Shown: in pieces, positions 1-8,465 of the stretch | How the letters are laid out: the number at the start of each line of letters is the position of its first letter | Position numbering within the stretch: the first letter of the stretch is position 1 | Assembly (NCBI GenBank): GCA_030066595.1 | Contig: JASJBI010000009.1 | Coordinates: forward strand, 1-64,000 | Direction: 5' to 3' | Source: Alphaproteobacteria bacterium | GTDB lineage: Bacteria > Pseudomonadota > Alphaproteobacteria > JAJFFI01 | DNA: 64,000 nt | Made by a program: the position numbers and the translations under genes | The notes under the pieces: generated by a model | Told to the model about the DNA's origin: nothing | The model's input: the letters and a program-made list of their open reading frames with translations, nothing else | Database searches by the model: none

Positions 1-312
1 ATCGCGGCCCTGGCCGACATCGCCCATGTGGACGCGGCGCGCGAGCATAACGACATCTGGCTGCCCTGGCTGGCCGAGGCGCTCGCCGGGATCGGGCTCA
101 CCCCGCTGCCGAGCGTCGGCAACTTCCTGCTGGTGCGGTTTCCGGCCGACGCGGGCCGCAATGCCGATGCGGCCAACGATTTCCTGAATCAGAAAGGGAT
201 CATCCCGCGCAAGGTGGGCAACTACGGCCTGCCCGACTGTCTGCGGATCACCATCGGCACCGAAGACGAGACCAAGGCGGTGGCCGCGGCGCTCACCGAG
301 TTCATGGGCTGA
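1..312 (+). CDS. hisC: Histidinol-phosphate aminotransferase, C-terminal part (5' end outside window)
   Basis: The open frame is already running at base 1 and stops at 310-312, so only the last 103 codons are visible. The protein is a PLP-dependent class I/II aminotransferase converting imidazole-acetol phosphate and glutamate to histidinol phosphate. The visible part has the small C-terminal domain: the LPSVGNFLLVRF strand, the GIIPRKVGNYGLPDCLRI segment and the arginine of LRITIGT that holds the substrate carboxylate. The next gene, tyrC, starts 2 bases after the stop, so the two are co-transcribed. hisC followed by tyrC is common in alphaproteobacteria, where HisC-type enzymes may also transaminate aromatic keto acids. 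The PLP lysine lies upstream and cannot be checked. Confidence 0.88.
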   Translation: MAALADIAHVDAAREHNDIWLPWLAEALAGIGLTPLPSVGNFLLVRFPADAGRNADAANDFLNQKGIIPRKVGNYGLPDCLRITIGTEDETKAVAAALTEFMG

Positions 313-314
313 GC

Positions 315-1229
315 GTGGCCGAGGCGCTGTTCGACCGGATCGCCCTCATCGGGCTGGGCCATATCGGCTCGTCTCTGGCCCGCGTGGTCAAGCGCGAGGG
401 CTTGGCGGGCCACATTGCCGGGGCCGCGCCCACCGAGGCGACCCGCCGGAAATCCATGGAGATCGGCTTCGTCGACAGCGTCCATGCCGATCCGGCCGAG
501 GCGGTCGACGGCGCCGATCTGGTCGTGATCTGCTCGCCGATCAGCACCTATGCGGGGATCGCCGAAGCCATCGCGCCGAACCTCAAGCCGGGCGCCATCG
601 TGAGCGACGTGGGTTCGGTCAAGCAGGCTGTGATCCGCGACCTCAAGCCGCGACTGCCCGCGGGCGTCCATCTGGTGCCGGCACACCCCGTGGCGGGCAC
701 GGAGCATTCCGGACCCGAGGCGGGCTTTGCCGAGCTGTTCGAGGGGCGCTGGGCCATCCTGACGCCCGAGGACGGCACCGATCCCGCCGCGGTCGACCAG
801 GTCGCCGAGCTCTGGCGCCGGTCCGGCATGATGATCGAGCGCATGGATGCCGCCCATCACGACCTGGTGCTCGGGATCACCTCGCACGTCCCGCATCTCA
901 TCGCCTACACGCTGGTGCTGACCGCGACCGAGCTGGAAGAGCATCTCAAGGGCGAGGCCATTAAGTTCTCGGCCGGCGGCTTTCGCGACTTCACCCGCAT
1001 CGCCGGCTCCAACCCGATCATGTGGCGCGACATCTTCCTGAACAATCAAGAGGCGGTGCTCGAGGCGCTCGGCCGTTTCACCGAGGACCTGACCGCCCTG
1101 CAACGGGCCATCCGCCGCGGCCAGGGCAAGATCCTGGAGGATATGTTCACCAGCACCCGCGCCATCCGCCGCGGCGTCATCGAGGCCGGGCAGGACCAGC
1201 CGGAAGAGGAAAAGCGCCGCGATCACTGA
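315..1229 (+). CDS. tyrC: Prephenate/arogenate dehydrogenase
   Basis: A 304-residue cytosolic enzyme that oxidatively decarboxylates prephenate or arogenate in tyrosine synthesis. The N-terminus has the Rossmann motif GLGHIGSS (residues 13-20). VHLVPAHPVAGTEHSGPEA matches the substrate-binding histidine segment of the family, and the all-helical dimerisation half contains the conserved GGFRDFTRIAGSNP stretch. The start is a GTG two bases after the hisC stop, which implies translational coupling. No chorismate mutase or ACT domain is fused, so it is the stand-alone form. Prephenate versus arogenate specificity cannot be told from sequence. Confidence 0.93.
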   Translation: MAEALFDRIALIGLGHIGSSLARVVKREGLAGHIAGAAPTEATRRKSMEIGFVDSVHADPAEAVDGADLVVICSPISTYAGIAEAIAPNLKPGAIVSDVGSVKQAVIRDLKPRLPAGVHLVPAHPVAGTEHSGPEAGFAELFEGRWAILTPEDGTDPAAVDQVAELWRRSGMMIERMDAAHHDLVLGITSHVPHLIAYTLVLTATELEEHLKGEAIKFSAGGFRDFTRIAGSNPIMWRDIFLNNQEAVLEALGRFTEDLTALQRAIRRGQGKILEDMFTSTRAIRRGVIEAGQDQPEEEKRRDH

Positions 1230-1255
1230 CGGCAGGCTCTTCGCGAGGCGCCGTC
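1228..1255. terminator. Weak hairpin between convergent tyrC and LysR genes
   Basis: GACGGC (1228-1233) can pair with GCCGTC (1250-1255) across a GC-rich loop, in the 38-base gap between the convergent 3' ends of tyrC and the LysR gene. There is no T-tract on either side, so intrinsic termination is only a possibility. Confidence 0.25.
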
Positions 1256-1267
1256 GAACCTGATCAA

Positions 1268-2191
1268 TCACGCGGCCAGTTGATTCAAATGCTCCGAGAC
1301 GTCTGCCTGGGTCTCGCGGGCGCGCGCCGCGACCTCGTCGGCGAAGCTCCGCGCCAACGTCGACAGTTTCCCGTGCTTGGAGGTGAGCAGAAAGATCTCG
1401 AAGCTCATCGCCTTCTCGAGCCGGCGGATCCGCACCTTCTCATTGGCGTAGTCGAGCGCCGTCAGGGCATCAACGACGGCGATGCCGGCGCCGTCGAGCA
1501 CCAGCTGACACGCCACAAAGGTGGTGAAGGTGTCCACTCTGCGGCGCGGACTGATGCGCTGGTCTTCGAGCGCCCGTTCGACGGCCAGCCGCCACTGGTC
1601 GAAGTTGGACAGCGTGATCAGGTTCTGGCCGTCCAGATCGCGCAAGGAAACGGTCTCGAGAGCGGCCAGCGGATGTCGCCGCGGCAGCACGCAGACCAGG
1701 GGCAGATCCAACAGCAGCTGCTGCCGCGTGCCGCTTTCCTCGCCCGTCGCCAGCCCGATCCCGAAATCGACATTGGCGCTGGCGACCGACTCGTTAATCC
1801 ATCGGGAGCTGCGCACCGGCAGCGATACTGAGACGGTGTCGTGCCGAGTGAGGAAAGCACTGACCACCTTCGGGAGCCAATGCTGGGCGATCAGCGGCAT
1901 GGCGGCGACCGTGATCTCGCCATGGCGGTGGTGTTTGAGGCCGTCGGCAAAGCGGTTCAGATGGTCCAGGCCCTGATAGGTGCGGCCGATCTGGTCGTAG
2001 AGCGCGTGGGCTTCCGGCGCCGGGATCAGCCGGTTGCCGGCGCGCTCGAACAAGGACAGACCAAGGCTCAGCTCGAGCAACTTCAGATGCTTGCTGACCG
2101 AGGGCTGGCTGACGTGCAGTCGGCCCGCGGCCTCGGTGATCGAACCCGCATCCATGATGGCTTTGAAAACTTCGACTTGGCGGATGTTCAT
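1268..2191 (-). CDS. LysR-family transcriptional regulator
   Basis: A 307-residue regulator. An N-terminal winged helix-turn-helix (about residues 1-60, with AGSITEAAGRLHVSQPSVSK as the recognition region) is followed by a periplasmic-binding-like effector domain. The start lies 148 bases from the chosen start of the divergent M24 gene at 2340. LysR proteins usually control the divergently transcribed gene, so the regulon is most simply the M24 hydrolase, TRAP transporter and EutA-like enzyme (2340-7259). The gap contains a nested inverted repeat that suits a LysR operator. The effector is unknown. Confidence 0.92.
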   Translation of the reverse strand: MNIRQVEVFKAIMDAGSITEAAGRLHVSQPSVSKHLKLLELSLGLSLFERAGNRLIPAPEAHALYDQIGRTYQGLDHLNRFADGLKHHRHGEITVAAMPLIAQHWLPKVVSAFLTRHDTVSVSLPVRSSRWINESVASANVDFGIGLATGEESGTRQQLLLDLPLVCVLPRRHPLAALETVSLRDLDGQNLITLSNFDQWRLAVERALEDQRISPRRRVDTFTTFVACQLVLDGAGIAVVDALTALDYANEKVRIRRLEKAMSFEIFLLTSKHGKLSTLARSFADEVAARARETQADVSEHLNQLAA

Positions 2192-2214
2192 GGGCTTTCC
2201 CTCCCACAGGGCAG

Positions 2215-2262
2215 CATAACTTTTCTTTCGAATAGGTCAAAGAAACACGATTTGAAGTTATG
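2215..2262. promoter_or_regulatory. Candidate LysR operator, nested inverted repeats
   Basis: In the divergent gap, CATAACTT (2215-2222) and AAGTTATG (2255-2262) are perfect inverted arms; adding GCAG before and CTGC after, with a 2-base bulge, extends the outer arms. Inside them TTTCTTT (2222-2228) pairs with AAAGAAA (2239-2245), a 24-base dyad of the size of a LysR recognition site. The patch is AT-rich in a GC-rich background and is centred between the two divergent starts. Confidence 0.55.
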
Positions 2263-2339
2263 TGCTGCCTGCCGTAGCCTTGTTGCCGCGCGGCGGGTAT
2301 CCATCTCGGCGCGTGGGCAACGGGTCAGGGGCGCCACGC

Positions 2340-3539
2340 ATGGCGGACACTGCGCAGGCGATGGAGCGAGGGACCGGTCGGCGGATCCGCCCGGACATGC
2401 TGACATTTCCGGCAGCGGTCTATGCAGACCGCCTGAAGACCGTGCAGGCGGACATGCGTGCGCGCGGACTTGCCGGCGTCCTGCTGTTCGATCCCGAGAA
2501 CATGTACTGGCTGACGGGCTACCAGACGATCGGCTATTTCACCTTTCAAACCATGTTCGTGCCGCAGGACGGCAAGCCGGTGATCGTCGCCCGGGCGGTC
2601 AATCGGGATTTGGCGCTGGCCCACAGCACCATCGCGGCCTTCGAAGCCGTCAGCGATACCGCCGATCCGATCCAGATCGTGACTCGCGTCTTGAATGGCT
2701 TGCTGGACAACGGCGCAACGCTTGGGATGGAGACCGGATCCTGGTATCTCACAGTCCGCGACTACAGGAGGCTGGAAGGTGGCCTGTCCTGCCGCCTGGT
2801 CGATTTCAACGGGGTGATCGAGCCGCATCGCATCGTCAAGAGCGCGGACGAACTCGATCGCGTTCGCTGGGCCTGTCGTGCAGCCGAAGCGGGCCTCGAC
2901 GCCGCGATCCAAGCCATCGCGCCCGGCAAGACGGAGAACGACATCGCAGCAGCGATGTATGCCGCCAGCATTGCCGCCGGTAGCGAGTATCTCGGCCATC
3001 CGCCTTTGGTCGTCGCCGGCGCGGCCACGTCCTTGTGTTTCGCCATGTGGCGCCGCCGCGAGATCAGGCGCGGCGACGTGGTGCTACTGGAAGCCGCCGG
3101 CTGCATCGACCGCTATCATGGCATCCTGTCGCGCCCCGTCGTCGTGGGCGAGCCGAGCGAACGCCACAGGATGGCGGCGGATGCCCTACAGGGCGTGCTC
3201 GAAGCGGCCATCGATGCCGTCAGGCCGGGCCTGACCGCGGGCGAGGTCGATCGGGTCTGCCGCAAGAACGTCGAGGAGCGGGGGTACGGCGCCTATTTCA
3301 GGCATCGCGCGGCCTACGGCATCGGCATCGGCTTTCCGCCGAACTGGTCGGAAGGGCACATCTATGCGATCCGTCCGGACGACCCCTTGGTGCTCGAGCC
3401 CGACATGACCTTCCACATCATTCCGACCTTGTTCTTTGAAGACTTCGGCATGTGCTTTTCAGACAGCGTGCGGGTGACCGAGACCGGCGCTGAAGTGCTC
3501 ACCGACTATCCACGCAAGCTGTTTGCCGTGGAGGCCTGA
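2340..3539 (+). CDS. M24-family (pita-bread fold) hydrolase, creatinase/ectoine hydrolase-like
   Basis: From the ATG at 2340 the protein is 399 residues, close to the length of ectoine hydrolase DoeA as I recall it; an earlier GTG at 2262 would add a non-homologous tail. The N-terminal domain contains NMYWLTGYQT. The C-terminal pita-bread domain contains LLEAAGCIDRYHGILSRPV, where the aspartates that bind metal in true aminopeptidases are missing, as in creatinase. The segments GFPPNWSEGH and LEPDMTFHIIPTLFF resemble the DoeA/EutD subgroup. It is probably a metal-independent C-N hydrolase acting on a small cyclic or N-substituted substrate. It is the first gene of a LysR-controlled run that continues into TRAP genes. 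The substrate is inferred. Confidence 0.75.
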   Translation: MADTAQAMERGTGRRIRPDMLTFPAAVYADRLKTVQADMRARGLAGVLLFDPENMYWLTGYQTIGYFTFQTMFVPQDGKPVIVARAVNRDLALAHSTIAAFEAVSDTADPIQIVTRVLNGLLDNGATLGMETGSWYLTVRDYRRLEGGLSCRLVDFNGVIEPHRIVKSADELDRVRWACRAAEAGLDAAIQAIAPGKTENDIAAAMYAASIAAGSEYLGHPPLVVAGAATSLCFAMWRRREIRRGDVVLLEAAGCIDRYHGILSRPVVVGEPSERHRMAADALQGVLEAAIDAVRPGLTAGEVDRVCRKNVEERGYGAYFRHRAAYGIGIGFPPNWSEGHIYAIRPDDPLVLEPDMTFHIIPTLFFEDFGMCFSDSVRVTETGAEVLTDYPRKLFAVEA

Positions 3540-3571
3540 CAACAACCGCAAATGAACCGGGAGAGGGAGAT

Positions 3572-4573
3572 ATGAACTGGACAGTCCTAACACGCAGGTC
3601 GCTGCTGGCGTCGGCCGGCGCGATCGTATTCATGGCGGCCGCGGCCCCGACGAGCGTCGTGAAGGCCGGCGAGAAATGGGACATGCCGGCCGGCTATTCC
3701 GCCAAGAACTTCATCACCAAGCGATACATCGCGTTTGCCGAGGAGGTCACCAAGAACTCCGGCGGCGAGCTCGAGATCGTCGTCCATCCGTCGGGATCGC
3801 TCTACAAGGCATCGGAGATCCTGCGCGCCGTGCGCTCGGGTCAGGTGCCTATCGGGGCGCGCTATATCGGCGCCCATTCCAAGGAGGATCCGATCTTCGG
3901 CATCGACACGGTGCCGTTCCTGGCCACCGATGCGGACCAGGCCTGGAAGCTCTACCAGGCGTCGAGGCCCGAGCTCGAGGCGGCCCTGGACAAGCGGGGC
4001 ATGAAGCTTCTGTTCACGGCGGTTTGGCCGCCGCAGGGCCTGTTCTCGAAGAAGCAGGTCAACAGCGTCGCCGACATGAAGGACGTGAAGTTCCGCGCCT
4101 ACGATGCGGGCACCACCCGTCTGGCCCAGCTCATGGGCGCGGTCCCGACCAAGACCGAGGCGACCGAGATCGGCCAGGCGTTCTCGACCGGGGTGGCCCA
4201 GAGCATGATCGCCTCGGGCGCCATCGGCGTGTTCCGCAAGATGTGGGACTATGTCGACTACTACTACACGGTCAACGCCTGGCTGCCGAAGAGCGTGGTG
4301 GTCGTGAACAAGGACGCTTGGGCCAAGCTCGACGACAAGTCCAAGAAGGTGGTCATGGACGCCGCCGCGTCGGCCGAGAAGGACGTATGGGCGGCCATGA
4401 AGCCGACCAATGATGGCTACAACAAGACAATGGCCGACAATGGCATCAATGTGTTGGAGCCGAGCGCGCAGCTGAAGGCGGATTTCCAGAAGATCGGTCA
4501 AACGATGTCGAGCGAGTGGGCGGAGGCTGCCGGGGATCGCGGCAAGAAGGTCATCGACGCCTACAAGAACTGA
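3572..4573 (+). CDS. TRAP transporter substrate-binding protein (DctP-type)
   Basis: A 333-residue periplasmic receptor. The N-terminus has two basic residues (TRRS) before a hydrophobic stretch ending near residue 32 (VVKAGEKW), resembling a Tat signal. The body has the DctP pattern: GSLYKASEILRAVRSGQV, a central DMKDVKFRAYDAGTTRLAQ segment with the ligand-carboxylate arginine, and the ATEIGQAFSTGVAQSM helix. A purine-rich ribosome site (ggagagggag) precedes the ATG. DctQ and DctM subunits follow, making a complete tripartite importer. The ligand is not readable; the flanking M24 and EutA-like enzymes suggest a small carboxylate or cyclic amide. Confidence 0.9.
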   Translation: MNWTVLTRRSLLASAGAIVFMAAAAPTSVVKAGEKWDMPAGYSAKNFITKRYIAFAEEVTKNSGGELEIVVHPSGSLYKASEILRAVRSGQVPIGARYIGAHSKEDPIFGIDTVPFLATDADQAWKLYQASRPELEAALDKRGMKLLFTAVWPPQGLFSKKQVNSVADMKDVKFRAYDAGTTRLAQLMGAVPTKTEATEIGQAFSTGVAQSMIASGAIGVFRKMWDYVDYYYTVNAWLPKSVVVVNKDAWAKLDDKSKKVVMDAAASAEKDVWAAMKPTNDGYNKTMADNGINVLEPSAQLKADFQKIGQTMSSEWAEAAGDRGKKVIDAYKN

Positions 4574-4583
4574 ACGAACCGGG

Positions 4584-4612
4584 GACGGCCCCGCCCTCGG
4601 ACGGGGCCCGTC
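4584..4612 (+). terminator. Attenuator-like hairpin between TRAP receptor and permease genes
   Basis: The arms 4584-4593 (GACGGCCCCG) and 4602-4612 (CGGGGCCCGTC) pair almost perfectly with one bulged base and an 8-base loop. No T-tract follows. A stable hairpin here is a common way to give more receptor than permease from one transcript. Confidence 0.5.
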
Positions 4613-4644
4613 TTCGCGAGCGATGATCAAGGAGGAAGGCGGGC

Positions 4645-5187
4645 GTGTCCGTGCTGCAGCATCTTGACCGTGCCTTGCATCGGCTCTACCGCGGGTGCGG
4701 CTATCTGGCGGCCGCCCTGATCGTCCTGATCGCCGGGCTGGTCCTGGTGAACATCGTGAGCCGGATGGCGGGCGCGTTCGTTCCCGGCATGACGGAAGGC
4801 GCAGGTTACTGCATGGCCGGTGCCGGCGCTTTGGGCCTCGCCTATACCTTCGGCGAACACGGCCATATCCGCGTCACGATGCTGATCGAGCGACTGCGCG
4901 GGCGAGCCCGATTTGGGCTGGAGCTATGGGCGATCGGCATCGCCGGGATGCTTCTCTGCTATCTCGCCTACTTCCTGCTGCGCATGGTCTATGTCTCCTA
5001 CCTGTTCGAGGACCGGAGCGACGGGTCCGACGAGCTTCTGATCTGGATCCCGCAGGCGCCCATGGCGTTCGGGTTTGCGGTGTTCGCGGTTTCCCTCGTT
5101 CACGCCATCGTGGTCGCTTTGGCAACCGGCAGGCTCGACGGCCGCCGGGGAGGTGACCTCGTCCGGACGGCCGGAGAGAGGGCCTAA
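4645..5187 (+). CDS. TRAP transporter small permease (DctQ-type)
   Basis: A 180-residue inner-membrane protein with four predicted hydrophobic segments (about residues 18-40, 50-70, 90-115 and 130-155), the DctQ architecture. It starts with GTG after a GGAGG-like site (aaggaggaaggcggg). It lies between the receptor gene and the large permease, with only 3 bases to the next start, so it is co-translated with DctM. DctQ proteins are poorly conserved, so the call rests on length, topology and position. Confidence 0.87.
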   Translation: MSVLQHLDRALHRLYRGCGYLAAALIVLIAGLVLVNIVSRMAGAFVPGMTEGAGYCMAGAGALGLAYTFGEHGHIRVTMLIERLRGRARFGLELWAIGIAGMLLCYLAYFLLRMVYVSYLFEDRSDGSDELLIWIPQAPMAFGFAVFAVSLVHAIVVALATGRLDGRRGGDLVRTAGERA

Positions 5188-5190
5188 GGC

Positions 5191-6498
5191 GTGGATCAGC
5201 TGGCCGTCAGCGGGCTCCTCCTGGTCGTCCTGGTGACGCTCTTGGGATCCGGCGTTTGGATCGGCCTGTCCCTGCTGGGCGTCGGCGTCTTCGCCATGAC
5301 CATGTTCACGACGCGTCCGATCGGGGACGCGATGGCGACGACGATATGGTCGCACACGTCGCTCTGGGGTCTCTCCGCGCTCCCGCTGTTCATCTGGATG
5401 GGAGAGATCCTGTTCCGCTCCAAATTGTCGGAGACCTTGTTCTCCGGGCTCTCCCCGCTGATGCGTCGGCTGCCGGGTGGATTGCTGCACGTCAATGTCG
5501 TCGGCTGCTCGACCTTCGCGGCGATCTCCGGTTCGTCCGCGGCGACGCTGATGACCATCGGCAAGATGACGATGCCGCAGCTGAAGAAGCACGGCTATCC
5601 CGACGCGCTCGCGATCGGCACGCTGGCCGGTGCCGGCACGCTCGGACTGCTCATCCCGCCGTCGATCACCATGATCATCTATGGCGTCACGGTGCAGGAA
5701 TCGATCGGGCGCCTGTTCATCGCCGGCGTGTTGCCGGGGCTCATGCTGACCGGTCTGTTCACCGCCTACATCATGCTGTGGGGGGTGGTCAGCGCCGACG
5801 GCCGCAAACTGCGCGAAGAGCGCTCAAGCCTGAGGGAAAAGCTCAAGGGCGCGGCGCAGCTCAGCCCCATCGTCGGGCTGATCGTGGCCGTCATCGGATC
5901 GATCTATGCCGGCATTGCCTCGCCCACCGAAGCGGCGACCCTCGGCGTCATCGGCGCTCTGATCCTGTCTGCCGCGCAAGGCTCTCTGAGCCGGGAGTCG
6001 CTGAAAGCGTCCCTGTTGGGCACCGTCAAGACGACGTCCATGATCATGCTGCTGCTTGCGGGCTCGGCGTTCCTGACGCTCGCCATGGGCTTCACCGGGC
6101 TGCCGCGTGCGCTCGCCGAATGGATCGGAGGGCTGGGCTTGTCGTCGGCGATGCTGATCGCCGTTCTGACGGCCTTCTACATTTTCCTGGGCTGCTTTCT
6201 CGACGGTATTTCCATGATCGTGCTGACTATGGCGGTGATCGAGCCGCTGGTGCGCGAGGGCGGTATCGACATGATCTGGTTCGGCGTCTTCGTGGTCCTG
6301 GTGGGCGAGATGGCGCTGATCACCCCGCCCATCGGCTTCAATCTGTTTCTGGTCGAGAGCATGACCGGGCGCGGCATCGGTTTCGTCTCGGCGGCGACGC
6401 TGCCGATGTTTCTCCTGATGCTGCTGGGCGTCGTGCTGCTGTCGCTGTTCCCCGATCTGGCGCTTTGGCTGCCCGAAGCCATGCGGTCGAGAGACTGA
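5191..6498 (+). CDS. TRAP transporter large permease (DctM-type)
   Basis: A 435-residue membrane protein with about a dozen hydrophobic segments, the sodium-coupled transport subunit of TRAP systems. Family hallmarks are FAAISGSSAATLMTIGKMTMP, LIPPSITMIIYG, GIASPTEAATLGVIGA and the C-terminal ITPPIGFNLFLV. Its stop is 20 bases before the GTG of the EutA-like gene, indicating a single transcript from the M24 gene onward. Confidence 0.94.
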   Translation: MDQLAVSGLLLVVLVTLLGSGVWIGLSLLGVGVFAMTMFTTRPIGDAMATTIWSHTSLWGLSALPLFIWMGEILFRSKLSETLFSGLSPLMRRLPGGLLHVNVVGCSTFAAISGSSAATLMTIGKMTMPQLKKHGYPDALAIGTLAGAGTLGLLIPPSITMIIYGVTVQESIGRLFIAGVLPGLMLTGLFTAYIMLWGVVSADGRKLREERSSLREKLKGAAQLSPIVGLIVAVIGSIYAGIASPTEAATLGVIGALILSAAQGSLSRESLKASLLGTVKTTSMIMLLLAGSAFLTLAMGFTGLPRALAEWIGGLGLSSAMLIAVLTAFYIFLGCFLDGISMIVLTMAVIEPLVREGGIDMIWFGVFVVLVGEMALITPPIGFNLFLVESMTGRGIGFVSAATLPMFLLMLLGVVLLSLFPDLALWLPEAMRSRD

Positions 6499-6518
6499 AC
6501 CCGCGAGGACGCTGCGAA

Positions 6519-7259
6519 GTGACCGATATCCGGTTCGATGAAGGCCCCTATCCGCGTGCACGGCTCGGCTTTATCTGCGTTGCCAATGCAGGGCTGACCG
6601 AGGGCGAGATGTTTGCCATGCGCCCCGAAGGGGTCGGGTTGAGCTTCACCCATATGCGGATGCGGACCGAGTGCACGGTGGAGAACCTGGCGCAGATGGA
6701 GCACGACCTGGACGACGCGCTGCAGGCCTTCTTGCCGGGGCGCGATGACATGGATGTGATCTGCTACAACTGCACCTCCGGCAGCTTCGTCATCGGCGAA
6801 GACATCATCCGAAGCAAGATCGAACAGGGGCGGGACGGGGTCACCGGAACCACGCTTCTGACCGGCGTGGTGGCGGCTTTCCGGGCGCTTGGCGCGCAGC
6901 GGATCTCGATCGGCACCGCCTACACATCTGATATCGACGCGCTGGAGCGGGCCTATTTCTGCGCCCAGGGGTTCGAGATCTGCGCCATCCGCGGCCTGGG
7001 ACTGGTCACGGATACGGAGATGAACAAGGTGAGCCCCCGCTACCTCGCCGAGTTCGCGCGTTCGCTGGATCGTCCGGAGGCGGAGGCAATCTTTCTCAGC
7101 TGCGGCGCGTTGCGGTCGCTCGAGATCGTCGAAGAGGTGGAGCGGGCGACCGGCAAGCCGGTGGTCTGCAGCAACCAGGCGAGCTTCTGGCACTGCCTCA
7201 GGCTGGCGGGCGTATCCGATCGCATCGAAGGCTTCGGCCGGCTCATACGGGAGCACTGA
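6519..7259 (+). CDS. EutA / maleate isomerase / arylmalonate decarboxylase-like enzyme (Asp/Glu racemase fold)
   Basis: Starting at the GTG at 6519, which follows the DctM stop by 20 bases, the product is 246 residues. Two cysteines sit where this superfamily has its catalytic pair: C85 in CYNCTSGSF and C194 in FLSCGALRSL. The CTSGS motif is typical of maleate isomerase, arylmalonate decarboxylase and the ectoine-utilisation protein EutA. The open frame extends far upstream, but that part is out of frame with dctM and not homologous. With the DoeA/EutD-like M24 protein in the same operon, a role in breaking down an ectoine-like or malonate/maleate-type compound is plausible. The reaction is not established. 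Confidence 0.78.
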   Translation: MTDIRFDEGPYPRARLGFICVANAGLTEGEMFAMRPEGVGLSFTHMRMRTECTVENLAQMEHDLDDALQAFLPGRDDMDVICYNCTSGSFVIGEDIIRSKIEQGRDGVTGTTLLTGVVAAFRALGAQRISIGTAYTSDIDALERAYFCAQGFEICAIRGLGLVTDTEMNKVSPRYLAEFARSLDRPEAEAIFLSCGALRSLEIVEEVERATGKPVVCSNQASFWHCLRLAGVSDRIEGFGRLIREH

Positions 7260-7286
7260 ACGGCCGCAACGGAATCGTCGCGGACT

Positions 7287-8339
7287 CTAGTCGGGCAGAT
7301 CGAGGGGCGGCAGCGTGGCCAGCGGCATCGGACCGACCGAGAGCTGCCCGTCGCGGGCCGTGACCGGAAGCTGCAAGACTCTGGCGCCGCCGTCCGCCGA
7401 CCGCTTCGACAACAGATCCAGCACGACAAGCGCCGTGGCCGCGTCCTTGGGCTTCATCATTTCTGCCTGGACCAGGGTCTGGGTGGTTTCCCGATAGCCC
7501 CGAATGGCGGTGTCCAGCTGGCCCGCCGGGCGCATCTCCGGGTCGAGGGAGACGGTGCCGCTCAAGGAGACCCGCAACGGGCCCCAGTCGAGCTCGAAGG
7601 CGCGGATCACGAGCCTACCGTCGCCGTCGCGCCAAGCGGTCACGGCGGCGCGGGTTCCCGTTTGCGCGGCAAGCTCCGGTCCCGTGCCTTCGAGTTGCGC
7701 GCTGGCCGCGAACCGTGCAACCCGTGGCCCCAGCGGGCCGGCCCGCTGGGCGGGCAGGCGCACCTCGTCGAGGGTCCAGGAGAAGGCGATGCGGCCGTCC
7801 CGGGCGGCCGGGCCGCTGGCCGGCAGGTGCCGGGCCTCGAGCAGGGCGCGGGCGGCTTCGACAGACTCGTCGCCGGCGGGCAGCGCGATGCGCAGGTCCT
7901 GCAGAGCCAGTTCGCCGAAGTTCGGCTCGCCCCGCTCGTCCAACGCGATCCGACCCGTGGCGACCCGAGACGTGGCGACTGCCGGGGCCAGGCCGTCCGC
8001 GGCGGCATATGTCAGTCGGCCGCCATCGGGCACTTGGTAGTCGACTTCCCGACTGGTGATGGGGCCGCTTGTGCTCAGGACGGCCTCGGCGCGCCACTCC
8101 CAGGGCGAGGCGGCGTCCGGGCGTCCGAGCACCGGTTTGGCGATGCGCACCTGGAACGGGCCGGGAAAGCCGGTCACCGCGACCTCCTCGAAGGCGATGC
8201 GGTAGCCGTTTCCCCGCTGGGCCTCGGCCCAGGCGCTTACGGCCGGCGCGATCTGCGCGGCCAGGTAATGCCAGTAGCCCGCATAGCCGGCGCCCGCCAG
8301 CGCGGCCAGCCCCAAGGCGATGGCGAAAAAACGTTTCAT
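7287..8339 (-). CDS. DUF2125-type exported protein
   Basis: A 350-residue protein with an N-terminal signal anchor (MKRFFAIALGLAALAGAGYAGYW) and a long beta-rich periplasmic part. The opening pattern, a tryptophan/tyrosine-rich segment, then GYRIAFEEVAVTGFPGPFQVRIAKP and WEWRAE, is that of the alphaproteobacterial DUF2125 family, which may resemble AsmA-type lipid-transfer proteins. It converges with the EutA-like gene (28-base gap) and is divergent from the ChaC-like gene. No catalytic residues are apparent. Confidence 0.82.
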   Translation of the reverse strand: MKRFFAIALGLAALAGAGYAGYWHYLAAQIAPAVSAWAEAQRGNGYRIAFEEVAVTGFPGPFQVRIAKPVLGRPDAASPWEWRAEAVLSTSGPITSREVDYQVPDGGRLTYAAADGLAPAVATSRVATGRIALDERGEPNFGELALQDLRIALPAGDESVEAARALLEARHLPASGPAARDGRIAFSWTLDEVRLPAQRAGPLGPRVARFAASAQLEGTGPELAAQTGTRAAVTAWRDGDGRLVIRAFELDWGPLRVSLSGTVSLDPEMRPAGQLDTAIRGYRETTQTLVQAEMMKPKDAATALVVLDLLSKRSADGGARVLQLPVTARDGQLSVGPMPLATLPPLDLPD

Positions 8340-8465
8340 CGGCCTGAAATCATTCCGTCTTGCGCCTCTATATAGTTGGCCGTTCGCACGGCGTCGAGGC
8401 GCGCTTTCCGGTTGCGAGCGGCAGTTCGGCGACTAGACTGCCGGCCGGTCTTGCAACGGAGCGAC

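Noticed and set aside
222-1271. 349-codon minus-strand frame across tyrC
   Set aside because: Shadow of tyrC; no ribosome site and no recognisable domain.
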